DNA from: Litoditis marina
Lineage: Eukaryota; Nematoda; Chromadorea; Rhabditida; Rhabditidae
DNA: 64,000 nt
Assembly (NCBI GenBank): GCA_964036275.1
Contig: OZ038434.1
Coordinates: 38,835,279 to 38,899,278, forward strand
Direction: 5' to 3'
Shown: positions 31,740 through 42,663 of the stretch, in pieces
Layout of the letters: each line of letters begins with the position of its first letter
Position numbering within the stretch: position 1 is the stretch's first letter
Program-made: the position numbers and the translations under genes
Notes under the pieces: model-generated
The model's database searches: none
Seen by the model: only the letters and a program-made list of their open reading frames with translations
What the model was told of the DNA's origin: nothing

Positions 31740-31850
31740 TGACTCATAAACTGATTATTAGTCGTAAAATCATACACATAAACGTGAACCTGAGGTTCAT
31801 AAACTGATTATTAGTCGTAAAATCATACACATAAACGTGAACCTGAGGTT
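31740..31850. repeat. Tandem duplication of ~55 bp
   Basis: GATTATTAGTCGTAAAATCA with flanks repeated twice. Confidence 0.7.
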
Positions 31851-32448
31851 CATGATATGATTTTAAACTAAGCAAAAACATTAAAAGTTAATAAAACATT
31901 AATAAACTTACAAAATAAACGTATACTATATTAAAAAAACGTTTAGGAACAATCAATAACAGCGGAATAGTTGCTTGTGTTCATTTAGTCCCCTATCCGT
32001 ATCCCGTCTGCCCCCTCTTCATTTGACATGCTCTTTCGTGCCCCTTGTGTCTGCGTATCTACCCAAGTGCATGCTCTCTCGCTGACCACACGGTTGGGTC
32101 TCCTCACTGCCCTCCTTTAGAAAACCGATTCAAATATAACGTTAACCTTATCAGGTAACCCTAACCGGGTTAGCTGGTTAACCCCTCGTTAACCACTTGG
32201 TAACCCCCGACTAGCTCTTTTATAGTTTGTTCCACCCACTCTACAGTAATATGCTTAAACTTCCAGGTCAAAGTTTGGTACGTGGGCGTTTTCGAGTTTT
32301 CTCCGAATTTTGGAGTGTCTTCAGCACCTTTACTACTACAAACTCTGAAAGTTTGAAGTTAAACTTAAGTATTGTTCATTAGAAAAAGCCTGCTGAGTAT
32401 TTGACGGATTACTGTAGAAGGACATAGATTGGTGAAACGAGTATATTA

Positions 32449-32566
32449 AAGAAGGACAATTATGTGCTCCAATCTCAACGGTTCAGTCCTTTAAACTGCA
32501 ATACATTTTCCAATTGCAGTTTAAAGAACTGACGCGCCGAGATTGGAGCACATAATCGTCCTGCTT
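32449..32566. mobile_element. P1 MITE (GCGCCGAGATTGG subfamily)
   Basis: TA flanks; AAGAAGGACAATTATGTGC end. Confidence 0.75.
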
Positions 32567-32960
32567 TAACCACCGTGTTGCTCCCGCTAAGCGTTGATCG
32601 TAATATCGGGACCTTCGTGTGTCTCGAGATCAAACTACAACAAGGATTGTTCACTTCCTATAATAACATTATACGGTGAATACTACAACTAACCGGGTTG
32701 AATGAAGAATTCGCCGAGAAACGGACATAGACATCTTTTTGTAGAAATCTAGAAAATGCAGAAAAACATCGAACGTTTTTATTTCATATCAGAGCTATAC
32801 GTGATACCTCGGGTAAAAGTAACACTTGACAGATTTCAAATAAAGTTTTTTGGTTCTACAAACTCAATTATATAACAACAGATTCATTTCAACAACAAGT
32901 CAACAATGTAAAAACGAAAGAAACTGAGAGCAATGGTATACCGCTGTACAGAATAACCAG

Positions 32961-33136
32961 AGTACGAATGCTAGAAGATCCCGGCACCTTCATCCCATCC
33001 TGCGTCTCTCGCTCTCTCCGCCTCTCAATTTTGCGCCACTCTCGTATCCCGGCAGGACGTAAGAGTAGAGAAAGAGCGTATGTTTGAGGAGACGCAGGAT
33101 GGGATAGAGGGACCGGGACCTTCTAGCATACGTACT
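32961..33136. mobile_element. Second copy of the GTACGTATGCTAGAA MITE
   Basis: AGTACGAATGCTAGAAGATC and complement at the right end; CATCCTGCGTCTC arms. Confidence 0.65.
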
Positions 33137-33352
33137 CAGACGTACAAGGAGAGATTTTCACTCACATGGAAAAACCAAGATTACGCGATTGTTTTCTCAT
33201 GCTTTAGTCGGAATTATCTCTACTGAAACTTCTACAGAATTATTCAACGATTGATTTCAGCGTCAAGGCCTCGATGCTTTGAACTCATACTTGAACGTGA
33301 GGAGTCGCAGTAGAAATATTAAATACTATAATTTCTTGCTATATATCTATAG

Positions 33353-33540
33353 TTGACATTTTCCCCATAAAGACAGCAGAGACTTCAATTGATTGAGCGA
33401 TGCGGGGCGAGCGGTCGTTGATTATCTGCCAGCAGTTGAGAGAGTGAGCAGATCAATGATACGCAGACGAACTGGCCGCTCGCCAAACTCCGTCCCATAC
33501 AAAATCGATGGTACGGTGTCCACAACGGTTTGACAAATCC
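33353..33540 (+). repeat. ~185-bp interspersed repeat, downstream of gene C
   Basis: Full-length copy of the family first listed at 15050-15235. Confidence 0.55.
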
Positions 33541-33923
33541 AATAGAACTGATTCTGATAAGTTACTATCAGTCACTGCACTATTCATTATTGACGGTTAT
33601 GGTATATTATTGACATGAGTTCAACAGACATTGAGAATTTAATGTGACATGAAAAAGTTTTCAAACGGAAACAAAAAGTCGAGATGATTGACATTTACCG
33701 GTACGTGGACCCAAAGGTAACCTGTCATGACAAACGTAGGGCGATCAAATCTCTGACCTAGTTCCAAGAAGTGTCAGCTATACTGGTGAACACCTCACCT
33801 TCCCCCCAGGTCTGCATCTTCATCCAGATAAAATATCTGTATTTCAATAAATTTCTGTGAAAAATATAGAATATAGAAAAATATAGAAAAGAATGTGTAG
33901 AACAGTTTTCTCCACAACTGATT

Positions 33924-36900
33924 TCAGAGATCCTCATCAGTTTTCATTCTTTTCAGGTACATTTCCTGCTTGATCTGTTCCGTACGCATGCGCATCGCAT
34001 GAAATTCCTCCTCATTCTTCAGTTCCTGCGCTTCTCTCTTCAACTTCATCTTGCAGATATTGATTTCTTCTTTCAAAAGGCCTTCTTGAAGCGTATCGAA
34101 TGAGCTTCGACCAGAGATTTCGGGAGTCATAGACGTGTCCCTGAAAAAAAGAACTATAGAAAATTAGCAACTCTCTGTTGTAGTTTGATCATGCAACAAA
34201 GCGGAGAGGAGCAATTTTTTTTTCAAAAATAACGAGATCAAACTACAAAAACCGCGGTGTACAACAACATACACGGTGAAGTCTTATTTTAAGAAGAGCT
34301 AACTTATCTCAAAGGAGACCGGAGAGCAACATGGTTTCTCGTAAAGCTGCTGTATCCTACTTTTTATTGGACGCGTTGCGTGTCGCGCGGTATTGTCATG
34401 TGAATGTCACGTGGACTGATCAAACTAATATACGAGTTATTTGTGATCTCTGATCTCAATACAGTTAAAATCAGCCCGAAACAAAACCTCTGCTCAAGTA
34501 GTATTTCGGTCTTCTTTAATTAGAAAAAGTGAGAGCGGGTGGCTGGGTGGTCTTGTGGTCCAGCTCGAGTTTGTGCGTAATGACAGAGAACTATCGGATA
34601 CCTATTATACTCTGTTTCACCAAGAGATGTCCTTCTACAGTAATCCGTCAAATATTCAGGAGTTTTCGTCTCAAGAATAACTCATTATTTTTCAATTTTT
34701 CAAAGGTTGTAGTAGTAAAGATGCAGAAGAGACTACCGAAATATGGTGAAAATCCAGAAATGCCAACATACCGAACTTTAATTTGAAATTTGAGCACGTT
34801 ACTGTAGAATACGTGGCTGAAACAAACTATAGTTGATTGAAATGAATTACCCCAAAACAATGGTTGAATGGTCGTCCGCTTGCTTCATTTGATGAGAAGT
34901 TCGATCTTGCTCTGAGACATCTCTTCTGTAGTCAATCTCTTCTCCATATGTCCTATAAAAAGGGAAAATAAAAAAAATTTATCTCATGAAGATTGATGAA
35001 TAATATTCTGTGTACGGCCTACATTAACTCCTTTCCTTGTTTCTGATGCAATTACAACTACAAAATACCGAGATAAATCGTAACCAAACTGTCCTTACAG
35101 ACGTCATATCACATCTTATTTTCAACGTGAAAAATCATGTGTTCAATCATCCTTCAACCTTTAACTGTTCTATTCTAATCTAAAGTTCTAGTTCTAATCT
35201 ATGATCTTTAGCGCTGAGTTCAGGCAAGTTCAAAGCAACGCTACACTGTTATAGTGAATATTACTATATTCCGCTGTGTTTGTAAAGCAACGCTAAACGT
35301 TTATAGTGGAGATTACTATATTCCGTTGTTTCAGATCGAAATTCGTAAATTATGGCGTGTAGCGAGATCAAACTATGAAGAGGATGTGATATAAGAAGTG
35401 CTGAATTAACAAATTTTTGTCTCTCGCGCCAACCACTGCACTACGAGAGTACAAATCTGGTAGGTTTGGGAATGGAGAACATGTGTCCGTACACAGCGGA
35501 AATTGAGACATACAGTACCCTCCTGCCTTTCCGTTGGCGACGACTATAGTTTTAATAGATAGAAAACTCACGATTCTGCCTCCATGTCTGTAGATTCGTT
35601 CACATTTCCCAGCAGTAGGTCCATCGCCGAAACACCCATTTCAGTCTCTGGATGGGGCGACTTCGACCTTTCCCCAGTTGTCCGACTATGAGGATGCTCA
35701 ACTGGAATACAGCAGAATTGTCAAAAAAAATTGCAAAAAAATTGTACAATACTGTTTTCCATTGCTACTGAGACTACAGTAGTACTGCAAAACTTCCAGA
35801 TAGCTTTAGTCCAGTGAATGTAATAGTTGTCTAACAATTTGAGCACTCGATTTATGATTTGGCGACTCTGGCCTTCCCTAGTTGTTCGACTATAGGAATG
35901 GTCAACGGGAACGGAATCGATATATTAAATATTATTATCGAGCGTAGATGAATAAGTTGGAGTAGATTCCATTAAATAAGACCGCACAAGTACATTATCC
36001 TACCCTTATACTCAAACTATTGTGAACTTTAGTTAAGAATATGAGTTATAGTTTGTGGCGATTAATCGTCGCTCATACAAGATACAAGTTCTCTAGACCC
36101 GTACTGTAGATGGAAAACTTCATATCTAACAGAACAAAAACGGAAAAGATGACCTGAGAAAATTAGTTATCAGACCATTTTAGTTATCAAAAAATCCGGT
36201 CAGATGAAGAAGAAAACCACATCAAAAACAATTTTGTTTCTGTTTGTTTTCTTATCGAACCAAACACAAACATCAGTAAGTCTTTTCGTCCTGTTTTCAT
36301 TTTCTCAGAGGGGTTCAACTGATGATGACCCAACCCTCTGAGAAAAACAACCCAAAAATCGTCTTGAATCAGGGTCGAAACGATTTTTGAGTACATCTTT
36401 TACTGAGCACATTCATATAATAATAACACCCAAAACGTCCTAGTGACACAATATATTTTGTTCAAATAAATAATCTAATATACAAACATGTCTGTTTTAG
36501 AACTGAGTGTAAATTTTGAATACGAAAAATAATAAGAGCTCCGTTCCTCAATTTACTCTGTATTCTATAACACACCAATTCGATATATCGCTAATGTTGT
36601 GCTGACGTTGCAACGAGTTCTCGTTCTTTAGAACCCCGTGTTTGGTTCGATAGGAAAACAAACAATACTTTTCATAAAATGCTGAAGTTCCAAGAAAGTA
36701 GGAAATCAAAATTAATTTTTCGCACCTGCCCGTGGTTTCTCCGTGACATACTGTCGTGAACTCTCGTATTTATGCCTCAATCGTTGATGTAGTTGAATTT
36801 CTGCGATTTCTTCTTCAGTGAACCTAAACAACAAACCCAAATATCAGACTTGTTCGGCGGTTTAACATGCAACCAGGTTGCAAGCAGCCAAAATGCAACC

Positions 36901-39318
36901 GGGTTGCATGTGTAAAGAAAATTCGGTTGCTTTTGGTTGCTTTTCAAATGCAATCAAACACTCAATTTTTGAAATTTCCCTGTTTTCAATTAGGGCACAC
37001 ATGTCTTTGATTCCAAAGCATGCGCGTTGTGCGCTCCAATAGCGCAGTTGTTATTGCTCTGCTACGAATCTTTTGCTGCCAGGTTCGATACCGACGAGAG
37101 ACAAATATTCATGAATTTGGTAGTCACTATAAGGTTTGTACTAGACAAACTAGTGAGTTTGCTCAGTGCAAATTTTGAACAAAGGTCTATAAAATAATAC
37201 TTAGCTAGATAGAATAGTGGCTGTTGAAATTATTCTGAGTAAAAGCAAAATGACCTGCTAAGCTCTGGTGCCGTGGACAGTCGCATCACTGCACTCAGAT
37301 GAGCCCGTCTATTACTTTCGCCAGCTTTCTTTTTCGTTTCTCTCTTCACAATTGAGGACGCTACATTCTTGAAGACCTGAAGTTAAATCAATATAAAAAC
37401 TAATCGAATCAGGTTTGTAGTTTGGTCTGAAGTCACACTATATCAGCGAGATCAAACTACAAACAGGACTAGTCTTTGCCCTTGTATGGAGGGTCAGTCA
37501 CGTGGCAACCCGTTCTAAACGTGAAAACCCGTGACGAAGGTGGGAGTGGGGAAAATTACTGGAACCCCTAATTCTTTGTGTTTCTCAGCGAGCCAGCCAC
37601 ACACGAGCTAACCCCCTTCCGGGTCAGAGATCATATTTTATGGGATAAAACGACGATTGAGGAGTTAGGTCACGTGAAGAGTCGTTTCGGGAACAAATTT
37701 GCCTCTGTTTCCTATTATTCTCTCAAAACTTCAGGTGTCACTCTAGACACGTGACTTAACACGTAAAAACGTGAAAACTGGATTCACCTCAAGTTCCTTG
37801 TGTTTCTCAGCGGGCCAACCACACACGTGAGAGCCCCCATCTGGGTCCGAGATCCAGACATCATCCCGTGAGTAGGCGTTGTGCGACCGAAAGGGTCTCG
37901 TTCTGACGCTTATACAGGAGTAACACCTGAAGTTTTGCGAGAATAACATGAAACAGAGGCAAATTTGTTCCCGAACCTACTCTTCTCGAACCAAAATCAA
38001 ACTAATTCTTTCCGGACGAGTTGGTTCGGCGATAAACCGAACTATTTGCGTACTCAAACCAAGACGAAACCGAATCGAACTCTGATAAACTTGAATCGGT
38101 TCGGTTCCATCATCAGGCAAATCAGGTTCGGTTTCAAAACAAACCAACTGGTTCGGAAAAAAAGAAGACGGGGTGTATGCCAAAGGGGACGAGGGCTAAG
38201 GCAAAAAAAACTCTTAAAAATCGTACAATGAGAAAAGATGGCTCAATAATAAAGATTCAGAACAAGGAAAGTATTATGGAGTAATCGGAAACTGAATTTG
38301 ACTAGATTTCTCTCTATTTATCAATCCACCCCCTTTCCCCTTTCCTATTCACCCTCTTTTACGGATAGACGATTCGAATTCACTACGAACGTTCCCATGA
38401 AACCTCCCTGAACCAACCTCCACGTTAGTGTGTTGTTAGTTCCTTTACCACTCAAACTAAATCGAATACAGTATCCCGGATGTAGTGTGCTCCTCAGGAC
38501 ATAGCTTTTGCTCGTGCCTGCACAGGGCACAAAGTTATCAGGTTCCAGACAGCCGTACTGGAATTCGAAACATTGGCCAATTCTGTATCTGATTTAAGTT
38601 TTATATCTAATTTTCTATATCTTATCATCAACCCTATTAGCTAATCTTAGTTATGTCTATGTCAATTCCATTTTTATAGTCGCCATTTTTCCCATAAAGA
38701 CAGAATAAGGTTCAATTGATTGAGCGATGCGAGGCGAGCGGTCGTCGATTATTTGCCAGCAGGTGAGAGAATGAGAAGATCAATGATACGCAGACGAACT
38801 GGCCGCTCGCCAGGCCCCGTCGCATACAAAATCGATGGTACGGTGTCCACAATGGTTTGACAAATCCTATATTTATCTAGTTTTTGGTCACCAACTCCTT
38901 TTCGGCTGACTATTTCTCAGGTCACCTGGAAGTATCCTAGAATTGAAATACTAATTGAAAGTAACAGTGAAAGTAAGAGTGCACCCATATTATAGAAAAT
39001 TGTCCGAATAGTCAGAAAAGTCGAGAAGCGGACTAATTTTGCGTCAAAAGCAAAAAAAATGTCTGTTTTTGATGTAAAATCATAAATTTTTCATGTGTTT
39101 TTGTCAAATGTCGGACCTTAGTAGTGTATGACTGGACCAACCGATTTTTCCTCGAACGCTTTCTCTTTCTGAAGTCTGGCGGCCTCAGCGTCTTCCCTGA
39201 ATGACTTCTTCAGCTCCTCTATCTGTTCTCGATCGTAGTCGTGAGCAGCGCGCAGATGAACGAACAAGTTGGCCTTGCTCATGACCGGAAAGTCACACAA
39301 ACTCACTGGGCACAACAT
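33924..39318 (-). CDS. C2H2-finger/coiled-coil family gene, paralogue C (340 aa; alternative 303 aa)
   Basis: Exons 39318-39142, 38557-38418, 37926-37788, 37376-37255, 36823-36726, 35701-35572 and 34140-33924 total 1023 nt. Start MLCPVSLCDF; finger C-x4-C-x12-H-x4-H continues without an intron into the helix KKSFREDAEAARL, which A and B encode in a separate exon. Then YGCLEPDNFVPC, LHPGYCIRF; CYSCISVR, WISDPDGG, HVCGWPAEKH; VKRETKKK; FTEEEIAEIQLH; MGVSAMDLLLG; coiled coil KLKREAQELKNEEEFHAM. All acceptors end CAG or TAG. An alternative last exon at 34952-34847 gives a shorter protein ending STIVLG. Function unknown; lack of signal peptide and strong basic/finger content suggest an intracellular nucleic-acid or chromatin role (inference). 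Confidence 0.75.
34847..34952 (-). CDS. Alternative terminal exon of gene C
   Basis: TTTATAG acceptor, phase matching the 35701-35572 exon, 34 codons plus TAA: TYGEEIDYRR to DDHSTIVLG. The paralogue D has the homologous exon at 47842-47950. No AATAAA is obvious just downstream. Confidence 0.6.
35855..35920 (-). pseudogene. Relic of gene C exon 6 (5' part)
   Basis: GGCGACTCTGGCCTTCCCTA and GTTGTTCGACTATAGG match 35662-35700 of the real exon; no open frame kept. Confidence 0.5.
36864..36985. repeat. Half copy of the GCAACC palindromic element
   Basis: Left end GGCGGTTTAACATGCAACC, then breaks off at the centre (ACTCAATTTTTGAAATTTCC) that corresponds to the middle of 26661-26979. Confidence 0.55.
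37555..37640 (-). pseudogene. Relic of gene C exon 3 (Cys/His-module exon)
   Basis: CTTTGTGTTTCTCAGCGAGC and CCGGGTCAGAGATCA match the real exon 37788-37926; the 5' half is lost. Confidence 0.5.
37957..38345. repeat. GGTTCGG element joined to GGGGACGAGGG-word element, intron of gene C
   Basis: GGCAAATTTGTTCCCGAACC opens a GGTTCGG-word segment that runs to about 38165. It then passes into GGGGACGAGGGC and a block (AACAAGGAAAGTATTATGGA) shared with 48095-48375 in gene D. Confidence 0.5.
38672..38875 (+). repeat. ~185-bp interspersed repeat in intron 1 of gene C
   Basis: CGCCATTTTTCCCATAAAGA to GGTTTGACAAATCC. Confidence 0.55.
39001..39125. mobile_element. GTCCGACTA-type MITE, worn
   Basis: TTGTCCGAATAGTCAGAAAA and GTCGGACCTTA ends. 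Better copies: 55850-56010, 57010-57165, 57364-57523, 63283-63441 and 63640-63757. Confidence 0.5.
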
Positions 39319-40324
39319 GCTGCTCCAGCTCTTTTCACATGTATCTGAAAACTTTGGGGTTAATCATCTATAAAGTAGTACACGTGAAAACGTCAATATA
39401 CAAGATATTTTCTACACCTATTTTCACATCTGAAAATTTATTCACGTTAAACTTGGGTTCAGTTTATCAAAGACATGGGAGTATATGGTCACGTGAAAAC
39501 GTCAATAAAAGTTTGTATAAACTTTTTTTAGATGCATCGAACAAAACTTTGGGGTAATGCGTATACAAACATTGGTTCAGTTAATATTTTTTAGATGAAT
39601 CGAAAAACGTTGGGGTAACGCGTATACAAATATAGAAGATATATGAAACACAATGGAATTCGAGAATACCACCACGAAAGTGAAAGTTCACAAGTACACA
39701 ACGATATAAATCTACACCAAAGTTTGTGAATTCTTACTTCACTGGACACATCGACATGGTCTATCACGCTATCACCTATGGAATAACTTTAATAATATGA
39801 TCTATGAACTAATAGAAGTATAATACTTATGAATTAAAACAAGAAAAACAGAGTTCTAGTTCGTTTTGATCTTCGGGGTTATGTATAATAAACTTTGGTT
39901 CAGCAGAGCTCACAAGAGTTAAAGAAGGCAGTGCACAGACATTTTTCTAGTTTTATTTCGATACATATCACTAGTTTTTAACAAAAAAGAATGGAATCAA
40001 ACTACAAACAAATACTGATAGGGCAACATACGCGCTCTAATGCTAAACCCCTAATTGTTCAAGTTTTCGCTTGAACTAATTTCTTCTCAAGTTCTACCGT
40101 AAACAAATGTTGTTACAAGATTTGTATTGCACCTAAGTTCCAATTTGAGCGCATAATTTCAGGCAGAAAAAGTTTGATGGAATTTAAAATTTAATACGCG
40201 AATTAAACAGTTGTGTAATTGAACCAGATATTCAAAACTTTGATAAATAGTATGACAAACAGTGCATTCACAAGTAATTTATTTACAAGTATGTTATTTG
40301 AAAACAAGCGATGACTAATCAATA

Positions 40325-40465
40325 ATAGCAGAACACTCAGTTGCGTTCAGCTGTATTCTGTCTGCGTCTTTTCAATTGACATGCTCTCTCTATCCTTCAT
40401 TGTCTGCGTATCTACCTAAGTACACGCTCTCTCGCTCGACACACAGACGGTCGTCTGGGTTTCTC
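40325..40465. repeat. Shared 5' flank block (C copy)
   Basis: TTGTCTGCGTATCTACC, ACGCTCTCTCGC and CACAGACGGTCGTCTGGG, about 1.0 kb upstream of the gene C ATG, as for B. Confidence 0.5.
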
Positions 40466-40592
40466 TCTTTTCTCTTTTTTTCTCACGAAATATATGTCAA
40501 TTGTTGCTCGGTCTTTACATTTCAAAGTAATATAAATAAAGATACTTCTGAGTCAATAATCTAAGTACACTACTTTATTCACGTAAGTATTG

Positions 40593-40708
40593 AGGAAGGA
40601 CGCTTATGTGGCCCAATCCCAACGCTTCGGTCCTTTAAACTGCAATGCATTTTTCAATTGCAGTTTAAAGGACCGATACGTCGGGATTGGTCCACATAAT
40701 CATCTGAT
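40593..40708. mobile_element. P1 MITE, worn right end
   Basis: AGGAAGGACGCTTATGTGG and CACATAATCATCTG. Confidence 0.6.
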
Positions 40709-41419
40709 TTTGATTACAATGCTCTATTCATGTTTTAAATGCTGAATCATCCACTGAAACTTTCCACCAATCTGAAAACTCCATTCCATAAGCACATAAG
40801 TCATTACTCTGTTATTTCATAGATCACATTTCATTGTTGTATAATACATCGTACTATATATTTCTTTAATAAAATGGTTGTGTACATAAACATAAAAGTG
40901 CCACTATGTTGGCATATCCAACGAAGTCAGAGTTCGCAAACTTCTCGGTGTAATTTCATCGCGCTTTTTACGTGTACTAGTTTATGAATACCCCAAAGTC
41001 TTAAGATACGTGTAGATATAGTTGTACCAGAATGTTGAAGTGAATTCTGACTTCGCAAATTTATTGCTCATCTATCGATGTTTTTACTTGTACCTCAAGC
41101 TGGGAGACCCGCGTTCCGTCCGCTAAATCGCGCGAGCCATCGTAAAATCAATTATAGCTCACCGGGTGCTAATTAAAAGTTCAAGCCAATGGTTGCGGAC
41201 GGTCAGCGAGCCTGACCAGAAATAGAACCCAAACACAAACTATAAGGGCCCTATCGCGTTTACAAATAAAGTTCCATTGAGAATCTAATAAACTAGCAAG
41301 TATGCGATTTGAAAAAAAAAAACGTTTTGGAAGAGCTTCTTGAAAATTCAACTGTACATCTCATAAGTTAACTTTCTTTTACTTTCATTGAGTTTTGTTG
41401 ATTTCGTCATGTAAAATGA

Positions 41420-41750
41420 GGCCAGTTACACAAGCAACCGGGTTGATATCAACCAAAAACAACCCGGTTGCTTTTGTAAAGAAATATGGTTGCTTTCAGA
41501 AAGCAACCGAAAAGCAACCGAATTGCTTTCTAGAGCCAACCGAACTTATTTCACAAAAGCAAGTTGTGTGAAGTAATTAAGCTTGTTGATTTTATTATCA
41601 ACCAGGTTGCTTTTGTAATAAGAGGTTGGTTGCTTCTCAAAAGCAATCCGGTTGCTTTTTGGTTGCCTTGGAAATCAACTGAATTTTCTTTACAAAAGCA
41701 ACCGGGTTGACGTTTGGTTGATATCAACCCGATTGCTTGTGTAATCCACC
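41420..41750. mobile_element. 331-bp palindromic element of AACCGGTTGC/TTGATATCAA words
   Basis: Ends GGCCAGTTACACAAGCAACC and CGATTGCTTGTGTAATCCACC are inverted; GTTGATATCAACC lies near both ends. Outer GTAAAATG/GTAAAAAC are a possible worn 8-bp duplication. Confidence 0.55.
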
Positions 41751-42434
41751 GTAAAAACTCTTACAGTATATTCGAATGATTATTGATCGATGAACACATC
41801 ACGTTTTCGAAATTATTGATCCCTTTATTGTCCTACACAGAACTGGTTACACAGAACTCAGAAGCTATGCAGCTTCCTTTTTTTCAGAGACTATTAACAA
41901 GTTGGAAAATGATCACTCTTTTGAGTACAGTTACAAGTTTAGTATACTAAGTTCATCAAATACGACATCTGACGGGTGCACACTCGACTTTGTTGTTTTG
42001 TATTCGACGAGTTCAAGACACTATACGTTGATTGGTCACCAGCTTATATTTTCTGACTTCACAGATTTACACTCTACATCTGATCTAATAATGAAACAAT
42101 TACTGTAGGAATAGGAATGAATCAGTTTCTATAATCTGTAATGTAATAATGTATACCAATCTTCTTTCTGTTTCTAAACGCACAAGGTTTTTGTTGATTA
42201 ATACTTTCAATTGATAACTTGACAATTCTTCAACCGAAAAACACAGAATTTTTGATAAGTTTGTGGCTCTAACTGTAGTTGACCCTTGTAATTAGGCGCA
42301 CGGCTGCCCGTCCGCTCGACCAATTAGTGAACGCTGCCCGTCCGGTCAACACCCCGAACCCTTGCTGACCGTCCGCCTGGAAATCGAGAGAGCCAGCGGA
42401 CGGGCCGCGGTGCACCCCCTCAAGCTTATACATG

Positions 42435-42625
42435 AATACACCCAAAGTTTTCAGATACTTGTAGAAAGAGCTGTAGCACCATGCTGACGTATCTAGTAAA
42501 GTGTGAATTCACAAACTAGATTGCTCATCTATCGATGAATTATACGTGTGCATTTATAGATGAACAACACCCACGTTTTCAGATTGAGAGATACCTGTAA
42601 AAAGAGCTGTAACACAAAAGAGCTG
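42435..42625 (+). pseudogene. Relic copies of gene D first-exon start
   Basis: TTTTCAGATACTTGTAGAAA plus ACCATGCTGACGT at 42450-42500 and a second fragment at 42575-42625 copy the region just before and over the gene D ATG at 42664. Neither continues into an open finger exon. Confidence 0.55.
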
Positions 42626-42663
42626 TAACTGTTTTCAGATACATGTAGGAAAGAGTTGTCACC

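Larger units (their letters stand above)
30980..33920. other. Intergenic between genes B and C
   Basis: Contains a worn GCAACC-word element (31130-31310), the B copy of the shared 5' flank (31548-32110), a 52-56-bp tandem duplication (31740-31850), GGTTAACC debris, two MITEs and a ~185-bp repeat copy. No gene seen. Confidence 0.45.
39320..42430. other. Intergenic between divergent genes C and D
   Basis: Holds relics of first-exon sequence of both genes (39720-39785; 40985-41060), the partial shared 5' flank (40325-40465), a P1 MITE, a GCAACC-word element and GC-rich CCGTCCGC words (41115-41210, 42300-42400). No independent gene is supported. Confidence 0.45.
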
